This document shows positions 54,450 through 63,019 of a DNA stretch of 64,000 nucleotides, piece after piece. The stretch is taken from contig NZ_JAOQAH010000068.1 of the NCBI RefSeq assembly GCF_025963695.1, positions 62,001-126,000 on the forward strand, given 5' to 3'. Every line of letters begins with the position of its first letter. Position 1 is the first letter of the stretch. Position numbers and translations under genes: made by a program. The notes beneath the pieces are model-generated. The model did no database searches and was not told where the DNA came from. It worked only from the letters and a program-made list of their open reading frames with translations. This stretch comes from Segetibacter sp. (GTDB taxonomy: Bacteria > Bacteroidota > Bacteroidia > Chitinophagales > Chitinophagaceae).

Positions 54450-55031
54450 TTATTTCCCCCTGAAATCTATTGAATCTTTAACCTCGCCACAAGTCAGCAT
54501 TTTTTTTCCGAAGTAGGGATTTTTAATATCAGCAGTAGCACTCAACCAGTAGGCTCCGGCATCGTTAAAAGCCATTGGACAAAACTGGTGATAAACAACA
54601 TCTTTGTCAAAACGAACGGTTCTTACAAGGTCGTACATCGCGTCGCTAATCATTTGAAAAGATTTGCGCTTCGCCTCAATATCCTTCTCCTGACTTAAAG
54701 CTTTTGCTTCTGCAGAAACGGTCTGCAAGTACCCCTTAGCCATTTCGACTATACTACTATCTGCCTTTACTTCCTCTACTTTAAAACCGTCTGCGCTGCT
54801 AACAAGCAATTTTGCCGAAGAAGTGGCCATTTCACTATTTGATAGCACAAACGCATCTTTTAAGTGGTAATAGTTATTTAATAAATCAGTGAATTTTAAG
54901 TTGAAGTCAGACGAATTTTTTGATTGAGCCAAGGGCTCATCCTTTTTAGTCTCCTCGACAGGGCTATTTGCCGAAGATCCACCGCAGGATGTTAAAACAG
55001 CGAATGCTGCTATTGCTACATATTTTCTCAT
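54450..55031 (-). CDS. DUF3347 lipoprotein
   Basis: 193 residues; MRKYVAIAAFAVLTSC ends in a lipobox. After a charged linker, DUF3347 (about 45-190) ends with HQFCPMAFNDAGAYWLSATA then DIKNPYFGKKMLTCGEVKDS; the CPM-A and C residues are the family hallmark and may bind metal. In this phylum such domains also form the tail of CusB-like efflux adaptors; here it stands alone. Function is unknown; a metal-related role is inferred. It is divergent from the ABC-F gene. Confidence 0.85.
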   Translation of the reverse strand: MRKYVAIAAFAVLTSCGGSSANSPVEETKKDEPLAQSKNSSDFNLKFTDLLNNYYHLKDAFVLSNSEMATSSAKLLVSSADGFKVEEVKADSSIVEMAKGYLQTVSAEAKALSQEKDIEAKRKSFQMISDAMYDLVRTVRFDKDVVYHQFCPMAFNDAGAYWLSATADIKNPYFGKKMLTCGEVKDSIDFRGK

Positions 55032-55062
55032 GTTAAAAATCGTTTACACAAAAGTAAATGAA

Positions 55063-55093
55063 TTTGCTTTCCAAACTCGTTGCCATACTTTTG
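55063..55093 (+). promoter_or_regulatory. Promoter of the ABC-F gene (TTG, 20-base spacer, TACTTTTG)
   Basis: TTG at 55063-55065 and TACTTTTG at 55086-55093 are spaced as in the Bacteroidota consensus. It gives a leader of about 90 bases before ATG 55187, long enough for leader-based control of an ABC-F gene, although no leader peptide was identified. Confidence 0.6.
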
Positions 55094-55186
55094 CAAATTG
55101 CCCCTAAAACCGTTAAAACGGAAATAAAGTGTAAGGGGATATTATTATCAATCTAAAATTTAGATCCTTGATGGGTCAGGGTAATT

Positions 55187-57160
55187 ATGTTATTAGGTCT
55201 TCAAAATGTTACGTTTGAATTTGGTGCCAGGGTAATTGTAAGTGATGCAACATGGCACATTCAGCCGGGGGATCGTATTGGTTTGATTGGCTACAATGGT
55301 ACAGGGAAGTCAACGTTGCTGAAAGTATTAGTAGGTCAATATTCCCCTTCAGCAGGAACTGTTGAAAAAGGCAGGGAAACTACGATCGGCTACCTGCACC
55401 AAGACTTGCTAAGCTTCGACACCAACGATAGCATTACAGGTGTTGCCCTTGGTGCCTTTGAACGGGTACAACAACTTGAAAAAGACATTGAAAGGCTGGG
55501 AAAGGAACTGGAAGCCAACCCTGAGAGTGAAGAAATACTACTGAAATATACAGACGCTCTACATGAAATGGACGTATTGGACGGATACAACGTTCACTAC
55601 AAAGCAGAGGAGGTATTGCATGGGCTTGGCTTCTCAAATGAGGACCTTGATAAACCATACAAACAATTCAGTGGTGGTTGGAGAATGCGCGTGCTGTTGG
55701 CGAAAATGATCTTACAGGCTCCCGATGTTTTACTCTTGGATGAACCGACTAACCACCTTGACTTACCCTCTATCGAATGGCTTGAAAAATACCTGCTGAA
55801 CTACAAGGGAAGCGTGGTAATTGTGAGTCACGATAAGTTTTTTCTAAACCGGATGGTAAATAAGATAGTAGAACTCTACCAAAGACAGTTGCACATCTAC
55901 TCTGGCAATTACGATTATTACGAGCGGGAAAAGGACATCCGAATAGACATGCAACAGCGTGCCTTTGAAAATCAGCAGGATTACATTCGCCAGCAGGAAA
56001 GGTTTATTGAGCGATTTAAAGCCAAGGCAAGTAAGGCGGCCCAAGCGCAAAGCGTACAGAAGCGATTAGACAAGCTTGATGTAGTCGAAGATGTTCAGTT
56101 GGAACGACCAGATATCAGGATCAATTTTCAAATGGATAAAACACCAGGTAGAGTGTTGGTTTCTTTAAAACATATCAATAAGAAGTTTGGTGATAACGTA
56201 ATTCTTGAAAATGCCTCCGCTGAGATTGACCGGGGAGATAAGATTGCGCTAATTGGTGCAAATGGTAAAGGTAAATCTACTCTTCTACGCATAGTTGCCG
56301 AAGTTGAAACCTTTGAAGGTGAAAGAATTTGGGGTCATAATGTAGATGAGAGTTTTTATGCACAGCACCAGTTGGAAGCATTGAACCTTAACAACACTAT
56401 TCTCGATGAAATGAAGGAATGCGGAAGCCAGAAAACTGAAATGGAATTGCGCAGCCTGTTGGGCGGATTTTTGTTTGGCGGTGATGATGTAGAAAAGAAA
56501 ATAAAAGTATTGAGTGGAGGTGAAAAGGCTCGTGTCGCCCTGGCAAAGACAATCATTAGTAAAGCAAACTTTTTGATGCTGGATGAGCCTACGAACCACC
56601 TGGACATGCACTCAGTGGAGTTGTTAGCTGGTGCGCTAAACAAATACCCCGGTACTTTTATTCTCGTGAGCCACGACCGTTTTTTCATTTCTAAAACTGC
56701 TAATAAGATTTGGGAAATTGTTGATCATAAGATCAAAGAGTTTAAAGGCTCTTACCAGGAATGGGTAGAATGGAACGAACGGATGACGAAAATGGAAGCT
56801 GAGAGAAAAGCTGAGAATGGAAAATCTAAACCTGAAAGTGAAAAGAAAGCAGAAGTGAAGCCAGCTCCTGTCCAGCAGTCCGCTGTTAACAATGCTCCTG
56901 TCAATCGCGAGCTTCAGAGAGAATTGCAGAAGCAACAAAAAAGATTAATAAGCCTTGAAGCAGAAATAAGCAAAGCCAGTAACGAGAGAACGAAATTGGA
57001 GCAGGCACTCGGTGCTCCGGAAAATTATTCTGACAAAAAGAAATTCGCGGCTGCCGAAAGTGATTATAAGAAAGCAAACCAGATGTTGCAGTCTTTGAAT
57101 AAAGAATATGAATCGCTTTTTGAAAAAGTGATGGAGCTGGAGACGCAAGCAGCGGGATAG
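55187..57160 (+). CDS. ABC-F family ATP-binding protein
   Basis: 657 residues with two ABC domains and no membrane part. First: GYNGTGKST, FSGGWRMRVLLAKMIL, LLLDEPTNHLD. Second: GANGKGKST, LSGGEKARVALAKTI, LMLDEPTNHLD. The linker between them (about 240-325, rich in Arg and Lys) is the ribosome-reaching P-site tether. The last 95 residues form a coiled-coil domain (ABC_tran_CTD) as in Uup. Members act on stalled ribosomes or protect against antibiotics; this layout suggests the housekeeping Uup/YdiF type. The start ATG is the only near-consensus one. Confidence 0.93.
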   Translation: MLLGLQNVTFEFGARVIVSDATWHIQPGDRIGLIGYNGTGKSTLLKVLVGQYSPSAGTVEKGRETTIGYLHQDLLSFDTNDSITGVALGAFERVQQLEKDIERLGKELEANPESEEILLKYTDALHEMDVLDGYNVHYKAEEVLHGLGFSNEDLDKPYKQFSGGWRMRVLLAKMILQAPDVLLLDEPTNHLDLPSIEWLEKYLLNYKGSVVIVSHDKFFLNRMVNKIVELYQRQLHIYSGNYDYYEREKDIRIDMQQRAFENQQDYIRQQERFIERFKAKASKAAQAQSVQKRLDKLDVVEDVQLERPDIRINFQMDKTPGRVLVSLKHINKKFGDNVILENASAEIDRGDKIALIGANGKGKSTLLRIVAEVETFEGERIWGHNVDESFYAQHQLEALNLNNTILDEMKECGSQKTEMELRSLLGGFLFGGDDVEKKIKVLSGGEKARVALAKTIISKANFLMLDEPTNHLDMHSVELLAGALNKYPGTFILVSHDRFFISKTANKIWEIVDHKIKEFKGSYQEWVEWNERMTKMEAERKAENGKSKPESEKKAEVKPAPVQQSAVNNAPVNRELQRELQKQQKRLISLEAEISKASNERTKLEQALGAPENYSDKKKFAAAESDYKKANQMLQSLNKEYESLFEKVMELETQAAG

Positions 57161-57193
57161 GAGAAGTTGTAAGTTGTGAGTTTGTACATGACG

Positions 57194-57229
57194 GCTGCAA
57201 GTTAGACGGATACAGTCTAAGCTTGCAGC
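57194..57229. terminator. Hairpin between convergent ABC-F and arginase-family genes
   Basis: GCTGCAAGTTAGAC (57194-57207) and GTCTAAGCTTGCAGC (57215-57229) form a 14-bp stem with one bulged base. Its AGCTTGCAGC half resembles the sequences near 3520-3606. There is no strong T-run. Confidence 0.6.
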
Positions 57230-57255
57230 TGAAGGCTAACACCTCGAAACTTTCC

Positions 57256-58302
57256 TTACTCTTTTGCCTTTAGAAAATCACTTACCAGGTATGCTATTAA
57301 CTTACCTGTAGTTTCGCTGCTGCGTCCGTCGGATAATCTCGAAGCTCCTTCGCAAATATGCAGGTAAGCAGTTTTACTGTCGGCAGAAGCATATGATATA
57401 AATTGACGCGCGTGTAAAGGTTCAACGCCGCTTGGAGTAGCGGCACTACTTAAAGTATTTTCTATACAATCCAAATCAAGTTCAATACCCGTATAAGTAT
57501 CCTCTGTAAAAGTGGTTGCATGGGCAATTGCTTCTAAAAAGTTTTTCTTTTCGTGAATGAAAATGTCTTCATAAGTTATAAAGTCTATGAAAGGATTATT
57601 TACAACATCCATCCATATATTTTGAGTAAGGTAGTTTTCATGTATCCCAATCACACAGTACTTCTGAAGAAATCCATCTTCCTCAGCGTATGAAAAAGCA
57701 TTGCCGCTGTGACGACCTTCTAAAGGCCTGAAATCAGCATGCGCATCGAGGTTTATACAATTGATAGATGCTAACGGAATGAGACCAGATTTGTATAATC
57801 CTTTTGCAGCACCTTTGATGAGAGGATATGCGTTATTGTGTCCTCCTCCAATAACGATGGGAATTTTATTATACTGCGTAATTAGCTTGACTAATGGTTC
57901 AACAGCTTCATCTACCTCATTAACCGCATGGCGATAAGCATCTACTTTTTCTTCAAAGTTGTGCGCATTGCTTTCTATTAATGCTTCTATTTCAGTAAAA
58001 TCAAATCTTCCAAGTAATAGTATTTCACTGCCTTCCAAAAAGTCATTGCTTTGAATATTGACAAAAGAAGATAGAAAAGGTTGCCATGCCGTTCCTGTTC
58101 CGCCCATGCCAAAATTTGCTCTTACACCAATATCTTCCGGAACACCAAAAATTACAAATTTAGCTTCGGACTCTTTCAGTGACTCTTCCAGCCTTTTCGG
58201 GTCCGAAATGGCTTGTAGCCGTTCTCCTAACTTAGTTTCAAAGCGGCGGGTATTGGTAACAGACAAAATATCCTGCTTATTGTAAAATTTGAAATACTTC
58301 AT
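57256..58302 (-). CDS. Formimidoylglutamase / arginase-family ureohydrolase
   Basis: 348 residues. Metal-binding motifs of the family are visible: VIGGGHNNAYP with one His ligand, NLDAHADFRPLEGRHSGNAFSY with the DAHAD group, and GIELDLDCIENTLSSAATPSG, replacing the usual DVDxxDP. The C-terminal ELDLDCIEN-type ending is that of the HutG-like group, so formimidoylglutamate hydrolysis in histidine breakdown is possible, but no other hut gene is present. Agmatinase or arginase activity cannot be excluded. It has no close operon partner. Confidence 0.82.
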   Translation of the reverse strand: MKYFKFYNKQDILSVTNTRRFETKLGERLQAISDPKRLEESLKESEAKFVIFGVPEDIGVRANFGMGGTGTAWQPFLSSFVNIQSNDFLEGSEILLLGRFDFTEIEALIESNAHNFEEKVDAYRHAVNEVDEAVEPLVKLITQYNKIPIVIGGGHNNAYPLIKGAAKGLYKSGLIPLASINCINLDAHADFRPLEGRHSGNAFSYAEEDGFLQKYCVIGIHENYLTQNIWMDVVNNPFIDFITYEDIFIHEKKNFLEAIAHATTFTEDTYTGIELDLDCIENTLSSAATPSGVEPLHARQFISYASADSKTAYLHICEGASRLSDGRSSETTGKLIAYLVSDFLKAKE

Positions 58303-58691
58303 ATGGTTGATTTGGCTTTGCTTCTACTGGAATTTACGAGCTTTATCGGCTTCTGTAACAATAATAAGCAAGTAAATGTATAAATTTTATGACATCTCCC
58401 TTTACTATAAAAGAAATTCCAATCCATATGAAATATGTAGGGCAGCAACAGACGTATACTCCGAATCCTTTGTATTTTTTTGAAACACATCCAGGAGCCG
58501 CTATGCCCTTAATGCTTTAATTCAGAGTAAAAAAAAGCATTAAAAAAACAAGTTAGCTACGCACCAAGCTTCACTAAAAGTGAAACCTGTGGCTGTAGAA
58601 GAGTATATATCGAGCATATAAAAAACCAGCAAATTTCCTATTTACCGTGGAGGAACGATGGCAATCTGATAACTAAAATACTACGTTTTTT
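58303..58691. other. Gene-free stretch
   Basis: 389 bases between two minus-strand genes. Only short frames occur and no hairpin or promoter element stands out; the right part must hold the end of the CHRD transcript and the left part the promoter of the arginase-family gene. Confidence 0.3.
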
Positions 58692-59507
58692 TTATCTTAT
58701 CTGCCCCCTCAATTTTCCACCTGGTCTAAGCCCTGAGCTTAGCGTAACATATGTGCTACTACTTAAAAGCGCAGAATAAGCCGAAGCACTTACTGTAGCT
58801 TTTTTGCCGACTCCAAATTCCTGGGGAGTAGATGCAAGAGTCAAAAGCACCGGGCCCGCAGCTGTAGAAATCCCTTGATTAATAGTTGCAGCGGTAACAG
58901 GATCAGAAGGATCATTATTGTTTACAATAATTTTACTGTATAAAACATTGTCGGCGGTAAGCCGGAGAAAAGCTATACCCGTTGTTGTTGTGGACACAGC
59001 CGGCAGCACAGAACTTCCTGATAAAACAACATTTCTTGATAGTACCAGGTTGGAGTTTAACTGGCCGCGAACTAAACCGAAAGGAGCTTTATTAGTTGTA
59101 ATATTTATATACTTTTCTATGTTATTATTAAGTAAGGTATCCATCAGGCCCGAACTTAAACCAGTTAAAATTCCACTGGCATAGGTACTATACACTCTTA
59201 CAGGAAGATTTACCAGTAAATTACCATTGCTAACGGGGTCGCCTAATTTTATGTGTGCAGCAACAATTCTGTCTGCACTATCTATTTGTACATCGTACCT
59301 AATGCTGTTATCGGCCAGGGCAACCATGTGAAAAGTGGCATTTGTCTCAATTGGGGAGGTCGCATGGTTTTCATTAAAAGAAGAAAGTGCAAATTTCCAT
59401 TCTTTTATAACTTCAACATTTCCATTATAATCATTTTTTTTATTACAGGAAGTAGTTAGAGTAATGCAGGTAAGTATACATGTTAGAGTGTAAAGCCCGG
59501 TTTTCAT
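58692..59507 (-). CDS. CHRD-domain lipoprotein
   Basis: 271 residues; MKTGLYTLTCILTCITLTTSC is a lipoprotein signal. Two CHRD-like regions follow, at about 40-155 (ending FGLVRGQLNSN) and about 160-270 (ending LRPGGKLRGQIR), each closing with the family's G-x-(I/L)-RGQ strand. CHRD domains were first seen in animal chordin and are found in many bacterial surface proteins; their activity is unknown. The gene is isolated, with 76 bases to the next on the same strand. Confidence 0.85.
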   Translation of the reverse strand: MKTGLYTLTCILTCITLTTSCNKKNDYNGNVEVIKEWKFALSSFNENHATSPIETNATFHMVALADNSIRYDVQIDSADRIVAAHIKLGDPVSNGNLLVNLPVRVYSTYASGILTGLSSGLMDTLLNNNIEKYINITTNKAPFGLVRGQLNSNLVLSRNVVLSGSSVLPAVSTTTTGIAFLRLTADNVLYSKIIVNNNDPSDPVTAATINQGISTAAGPVLLTLASTPQEFGVGKKATVSASAYSALLSSSTYVTLSSGLRPGGKLRGQIR

Positions 59508-59583
59508 AATTCCTTTATTTAGAAAGTATGGACAACAATTTTTGAAAAAAAGTTGCCTTTACTATAATTACTACTGCTGCCTT

Positions 59584-60153
59584 CTACACATTTCCGATTC
59601 TGTTGCTAATATCGGTATCAATCTTGTCAAATAGATGCTGCGGCTTATACACGCGCCAATTAGGAATATTTATAAGTTCTATAAAATAATTCAGCTTTTT
59701 TCTTTTAAAGTCATACTGGGTTTGTTCGGGCATATTTATGGCGACTATCCAACCACCTTCATCGGTGACCTCTTCGAACCACTCTTCATAATAATCTTTA
59801 TCGCCGCTGTGAAAGTTTAGCACGTTTTCAGTAATTAGAATAAACTTCGTAATATGCTCAAAAAACATCTCATCTATAACGTCGCGCTTCAATGTCATTA
59901 TATCATTCTCTATAGCGTCGTTCCATTCACCAATCAGTTCAATTATTGCGAAGTTCTCTGAGTAGTCGGCATACAAAACTTTTAGATACAGTGTCTTGCT
60001 TCCGAATTCATCCCATTGCGGGTGGATGTAATAGTTATAAACAGATTGAGAATATTCAAACTCGCTGTAAGTACGGCCAAAGAAAGGAGACTTCTCGTCT
60101 TCCTCCGCTGCGTACATATGCCTCCAGTTGAAGTATGGTTCTATATTGTGCAT
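59584..60153 (-). CDS. Conserved-looking protein of unknown function
   Basis: 189 residues, no signal peptide or membrane helix, and unusually rich in aromatic and acidic residues (HNIEPYFNWRHMYAAEEDEK, FGRTYSEFEYSQSVYNYYIH, DYYEEWFEEV). The regular alternation suggests a folded alpha/beta domain. No known motif recognised. It is codirectional with the CHRD gene and may be transcribed with it. Confidence 0.65.
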   Translation of the reverse strand: MHNIEPYFNWRHMYAAEEDEKSPFFGRTYSEFEYSQSVYNYYIHPQWDEFGSKTLYLKVLYADYSENFAIIELIGEWNDAIENDIMTLKRDVIDEMFFEHITKFILITENVLNFHSGDKDYYEEWFEEVTDEGGWIVAINMPEQTQYDFKRKKLNYFIELINIPNWRVYKPQHLFDKIDTDISNRIGNV

Positions 60154-60233
60154 AAAATTCTATCGCCTCATTTCTTAATACAAATCTCTATTTCCTTTCT
60201 TAATTAAACAACTACCATTCTGGTAGATAAAAC

Positions 60234-60258
60234 AAAAAAAGGGCCGCTTTTACGGCCC
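60234..60258 (-). terminator. Terminator of the T9SS-protein gene
   Basis: GGGCCG (60241-60246) pairs with CGGCCC (60253-60258); on minus a T-run follows (60234-60240). It lies just past the stop at 60281. Confidence 0.85.
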
Positions 60259-60280
60259 TTACTTAACCAACATCCTGAAC

Positions 60281-61489
60281 TTACTGCACCATTAATTTCT
60301 GGTTATATGCGGCATTACTGGCCCCGCCAATTAATTTTACAAAGTAGGTTCCGCCACCAGCGGTGCGCGGAAGAGTAACTTTTTCAACCTGGCCTTTCAT
60401 GGCGATTATTAATGATCTTGATAAAACAGTACGGCCAGAAGCATCAGCTAACAGCAGGTTATACCGGCCCAAAGGCACCTTATCGAACTGAAGATTAAAA
60501 AATTTACTTGTAACCGGGTTAGGAAACACACTTAGTGCGTCATTCGCTTTTATATTATTAAATATATTGGCAATCCCTTTCTTCTCATACAACAAATTCT
60601 TGTTCGCTAAATCAGAACTATTGAAGACAGTTGATGCTTTTTTCTGAATAGGCGTTGCGTCGAGAGTCGAAATGTTTACACGATAATAATTATCTGTTAC
60701 CGTTGCGCTGCTTACTATAAGCTCACCTTCATCGTTTACAACTGCTCCGTTGCTCGTAAACGGCTCGGGAATACCTTTTAACTGACCCAGGTAATCTGCG
60801 ACCCTTGTAATGGGATTGATCTTAAATAAATGGTTTCGATAAGTCACCAGGTATAAATTACCGTAAGCGTCGCCTACCATATCTCCACCCCAGCTTGTAG
60901 CCTGGTCGTGAATACTTACTTTACCGTTTTTAGTGCCGTTAATTAATTCGCCCAAATTAGTTACAGCTGATTTTTCCTCGGTTGAGAAACGAATAAAACC
61001 TTTCCCGTCATTTGAAATTGCATAGCCAAAACCATCTGAAGCAAATGCCATACGGGTAATTACATTTCCCTCGTTGTGTTTAACACCTGTATTAAATGTA
61101 GGATTGTCATCAACTACAACATTCAACTCGTTTGAACCAAGATCAAAATACTGCAAGGCGTTGCCGCGCATATTGGTAAAATAAAGGCGGTTATGCAATG
61201 CATCAAAAGCCGCAGCCGCAACACCTGCACCAGTCGCTGAATGACCCATTGTATTCTGCTTTAACTCGGTTCCCTTTGCCGGCTTGTACTTAATATTTCT
61301 GTTGATGGATGGGTCATATAACGTTTTAATAACTTCGCCCGTAGAAAGATCGATCTCGCGAATTACATTCCAGTTATAACTTCCTTTGGTTGCTGCTGTA
61401 ACAGCAAATGCAGTATTTTTTTGTGCATAGGATTGAGAACAAAGTAAAACTGCAGCAATTGAAAAAATGGGTAAAATTCTTCTTTTCAT
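60281..61489 (-). CDS. Secreted protein with T9SS type A sorting tail
   Basis: 402 residues; signal peptide MKRRILPIFSIAAVLLCSQSYAQ. The middle (about 25-300) repeats strand patterns with glycine-containing turns (FGYAISNDGKGFIRFST, YGNLYLVTYRNHLFKINPI), suggesting a beta-propeller, so binding rather than catalysis. From about 315 the type A tail appears: SVFPNPVTSKFFNLQFD then ADASGRTVLSRSL and GTYFVKLIGG, which directs type IX secretion. It is isolated, with a strong terminator downstream. Confidence 0.82.
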   Translation of the reverse strand: MKRRILPIFSIAAVLLCSQSYAQKNTAFAVTAATKGSYNWNVIREIDLSTGEVIKTLYDPSINRNIKYKPAKGTELKQNTMGHSATGAGVAAAAFDALHNRLYFTNMRGNALQYFDLGSNELNVVVDDNPTFNTGVKHNEGNVITRMAFASDGFGYAISNDGKGFIRFSTEEKSAVTNLGELINGTKNGKVSIHDQATSWGGDMVGDAYGNLYLVTYRNHLFKINPITRVADYLGQLKGIPEPFTSNGAVVNDEGELIVSSATVTDNYYRVNISTLDATPIQKKASTVFNSSDLANKNLLYEKKGIANIFNNIKANDALSVFPNPVTSKFFNLQFDKVPLGRYNLLLADASGRTVLSRSLIIAMKGQVEKVTLPRTAGGGTYFVKLIGGASNAAYNQKLMVQ

Positions 61490-61553
61490 ACCGATGTTTT
61501 TAGTTACTCTAAAGTTACAACTATCTACACAAGTATCGGGAACTGTGAAAATT

Positions 61554-62369
61554 TTATTCCGCCCTTTCTACTGCTTTCTTTACGCTGCCATTCTCCAGCA
61601 AAAGTTGCTTCGCTTTATCATAGTCGTTAAGGTTCAGCTGTTCTATCACCATCTTTACACCGCGGTCCACAAGTTTTGCATTCGTTAATTGCATATTTAC
61701 CATGCTGTTATCTTCTACCCTTCCCAACTGTATCATAACGGATGTAGAAAGCATATTTAGCACTAATTTCTGGGCTGTGCCACTTTTCATTCGTGTACTG
61801 GCTGTTACGAACTCTGGCCCCACAATTACCTCCACGGGGAAATCTGAGTTAGCAGCTACCGGACTGTTTGGATTACAAACAATGCACCCTGTTATGATCC
61901 CATTTTTGCGGCACTGCGCTAATGCTCCTACAACATACGGTGTAGTACCGCTTGCCGCTAAACCCACCACCACATCCTTTTCACTTACAAAATGTTTTTG
62001 CAAATCATTCCAACCCGCTTCGAGGTCATCTTCTGCAAACTCTACCGCTTGTGTTATTGCCTTTTCGTTACCTGCAATCAAAGCAATCACAAGCCCATGA
62101 GGAACGCCAAATGTAGGCGGACATTCACTGGCATCAACTATAGCAAGGCGGCCACTTGTTCCGGCACCAAGGTAAAAAAGTCTTCCACCTGCCAGCATTC
62201 GATCAGTTATTATACTCACGAGTTTTTCAATTTGCGGAATGGCCTTCTCTACTGCAAGCGGTACCGTTTTATCTTCGTTATTTATGTTTGTAAGAAGTTC
62301 TTTGACAGACATTTTTTCCAGATGCCTGTACTTTGATGGTTGTTCAGTTATTTTAATAAACTCCGACAT
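61554..62369 (-). CDS. murQ: N-acetylmuramic acid 6-phosphate etherase
   Basis: 271 residues with the SIS fold. LFYLGAGTSGRLAIVDASEC then PPTFGVP carries the catalytic glutamate region, VGLAASGTTPYVVGAL the sugar-phosphate loop, and VTASTRMKSGTAQKLVLNML the family C-motif. It cleaves the lactyl ether of MurNAc-6-phosphate to GlcNAc-6-phosphate in cell-wall recycling. It lies close to a BadF-type sugar kinase (63020), which could supply MurNAc-6-phosphate. The protein is slightly shorter than in E. coli but no conserved part is missing. Confidence 0.95.
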   Translation of the reverse strand: MSEFIKITEQPSKYRHLEKMSVKELLTNINNEDKTVPLAVEKAIPQIEKLVSIITDRMLAGGRLFYLGAGTSGRLAIVDASECPPTFGVPHGLVIALIAGNEKAITQAVEFAEDDLEAGWNDLQKHFVSEKDVVVGLAASGTTPYVVGALAQCRKNGIITGCIVCNPNSPVAANSDFPVEVIVGPEFVTASTRMKSGTAQKLVLNMLSTSVMIQLGRVEDNSMVNMQLTNAKLVDRGVKMVIEQLNLNDYDKAKQLLLENGSVKKAVERAE

Positions 62370-62553
62370 ATGCTGCAGCTTAAAGAGTATTAATGACGGG
62401 TCTCTACATCTTCTTTAAAAACTGTACTACAAAGTTAATTTCTATTGTGTTACCAGCTTTTGAATAACAATGAAACATTCTACCAATGCCTGCCTTTTTA
62501 AATTTGATTCTAATTTGCTTTTAAATACCAGCTTTTTTTACTTCAAGCAGCAT

Positions 62554-62565
62554 CGTTGCGTCGCA
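62554..62565 (+). repeat. Dispersed intergenic repeat, copy 9 (CGTTGCGTCGCA)
   Basis: Core preceded by CAT and followed by AATCCTTTCATC, the same flank type as copies at 8641 and 24191. Confidence 0.8.
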
Positions 62566-62767
62566 ATCCTTTCATCGGCATTGCTTATGGCATCATTTAG
62601 GAACAAAACGTTGAAAAGTTTTTACGTTATAAATATGATCTTAAGATCTCAGGCTACCAACACCGGTCTTTGCATAAGGGACCTCAAGCAGCTGCGTGCC
62701 AGGCAAAGGGTTGCAGAACATGCAAAGCAGCTTTCGGAAACAAGCGGGTAAAGTGCCGCTAAGACGA

Positions 62768-62784
62768 AGCCCGGCAGCCGGGCT
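62768..62784. repeat. GC-rich hairpin AGCCCGG-CAG-CCGGGCT
   Basis: Perfect 7-bp inverted repeat around CAG with no T-run. It lies downstream of the kinase gene in its transcription direction. Confidence 0.6.
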
Positions 62785-63019
62785 ATAACTCAGGTGAAAT
62801 TGAAGTTCACTTTGCATGCTTTTGCAGCACCACCAACGTTTCTTGCGTGCGCCCTTTAACTTTTAATTTACGGTATCAGGTAAAAAAGTATACCAGACCT
62901 TCGATTTTTTTAGCAAAAGGCAGTTCATGTTTCAGCAAGAACATTTCTTAAAGGTTTAAAGAAGACAAAGCAAATAAGTAAGGAGCAACAACTAAACGGG
63001 CTAAACCCGATGCGAATAT

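Larger units (their letters stand above)
62370..63019. other. 650-base gap with repeat copy and hairpin
   Basis: Contains repeat copy 9 and the GC-rich hairpin at 62768-62784. A 93-codon plus-strand frame at 62470-62751 is rejected because it runs through the repeat. Sequence from about 62640 to 62750 is more GC-rich than its surroundings and may be coding debris. Confidence 0.4.

Noticed and set aside
60661..60676. GTTGCGTCG within the T9SS protein gene as a tenth repeat copy
   Set aside because: Only nine bases match and the flanks differ from both flank types, so it is likely chance.
62470..62751. 93-codon plus-strand frame between murQ and the kinase gene
   Set aside because: It runs straight through a dispersed repeat copy, which encodes part of it, and the product has no motif or likely start signal.
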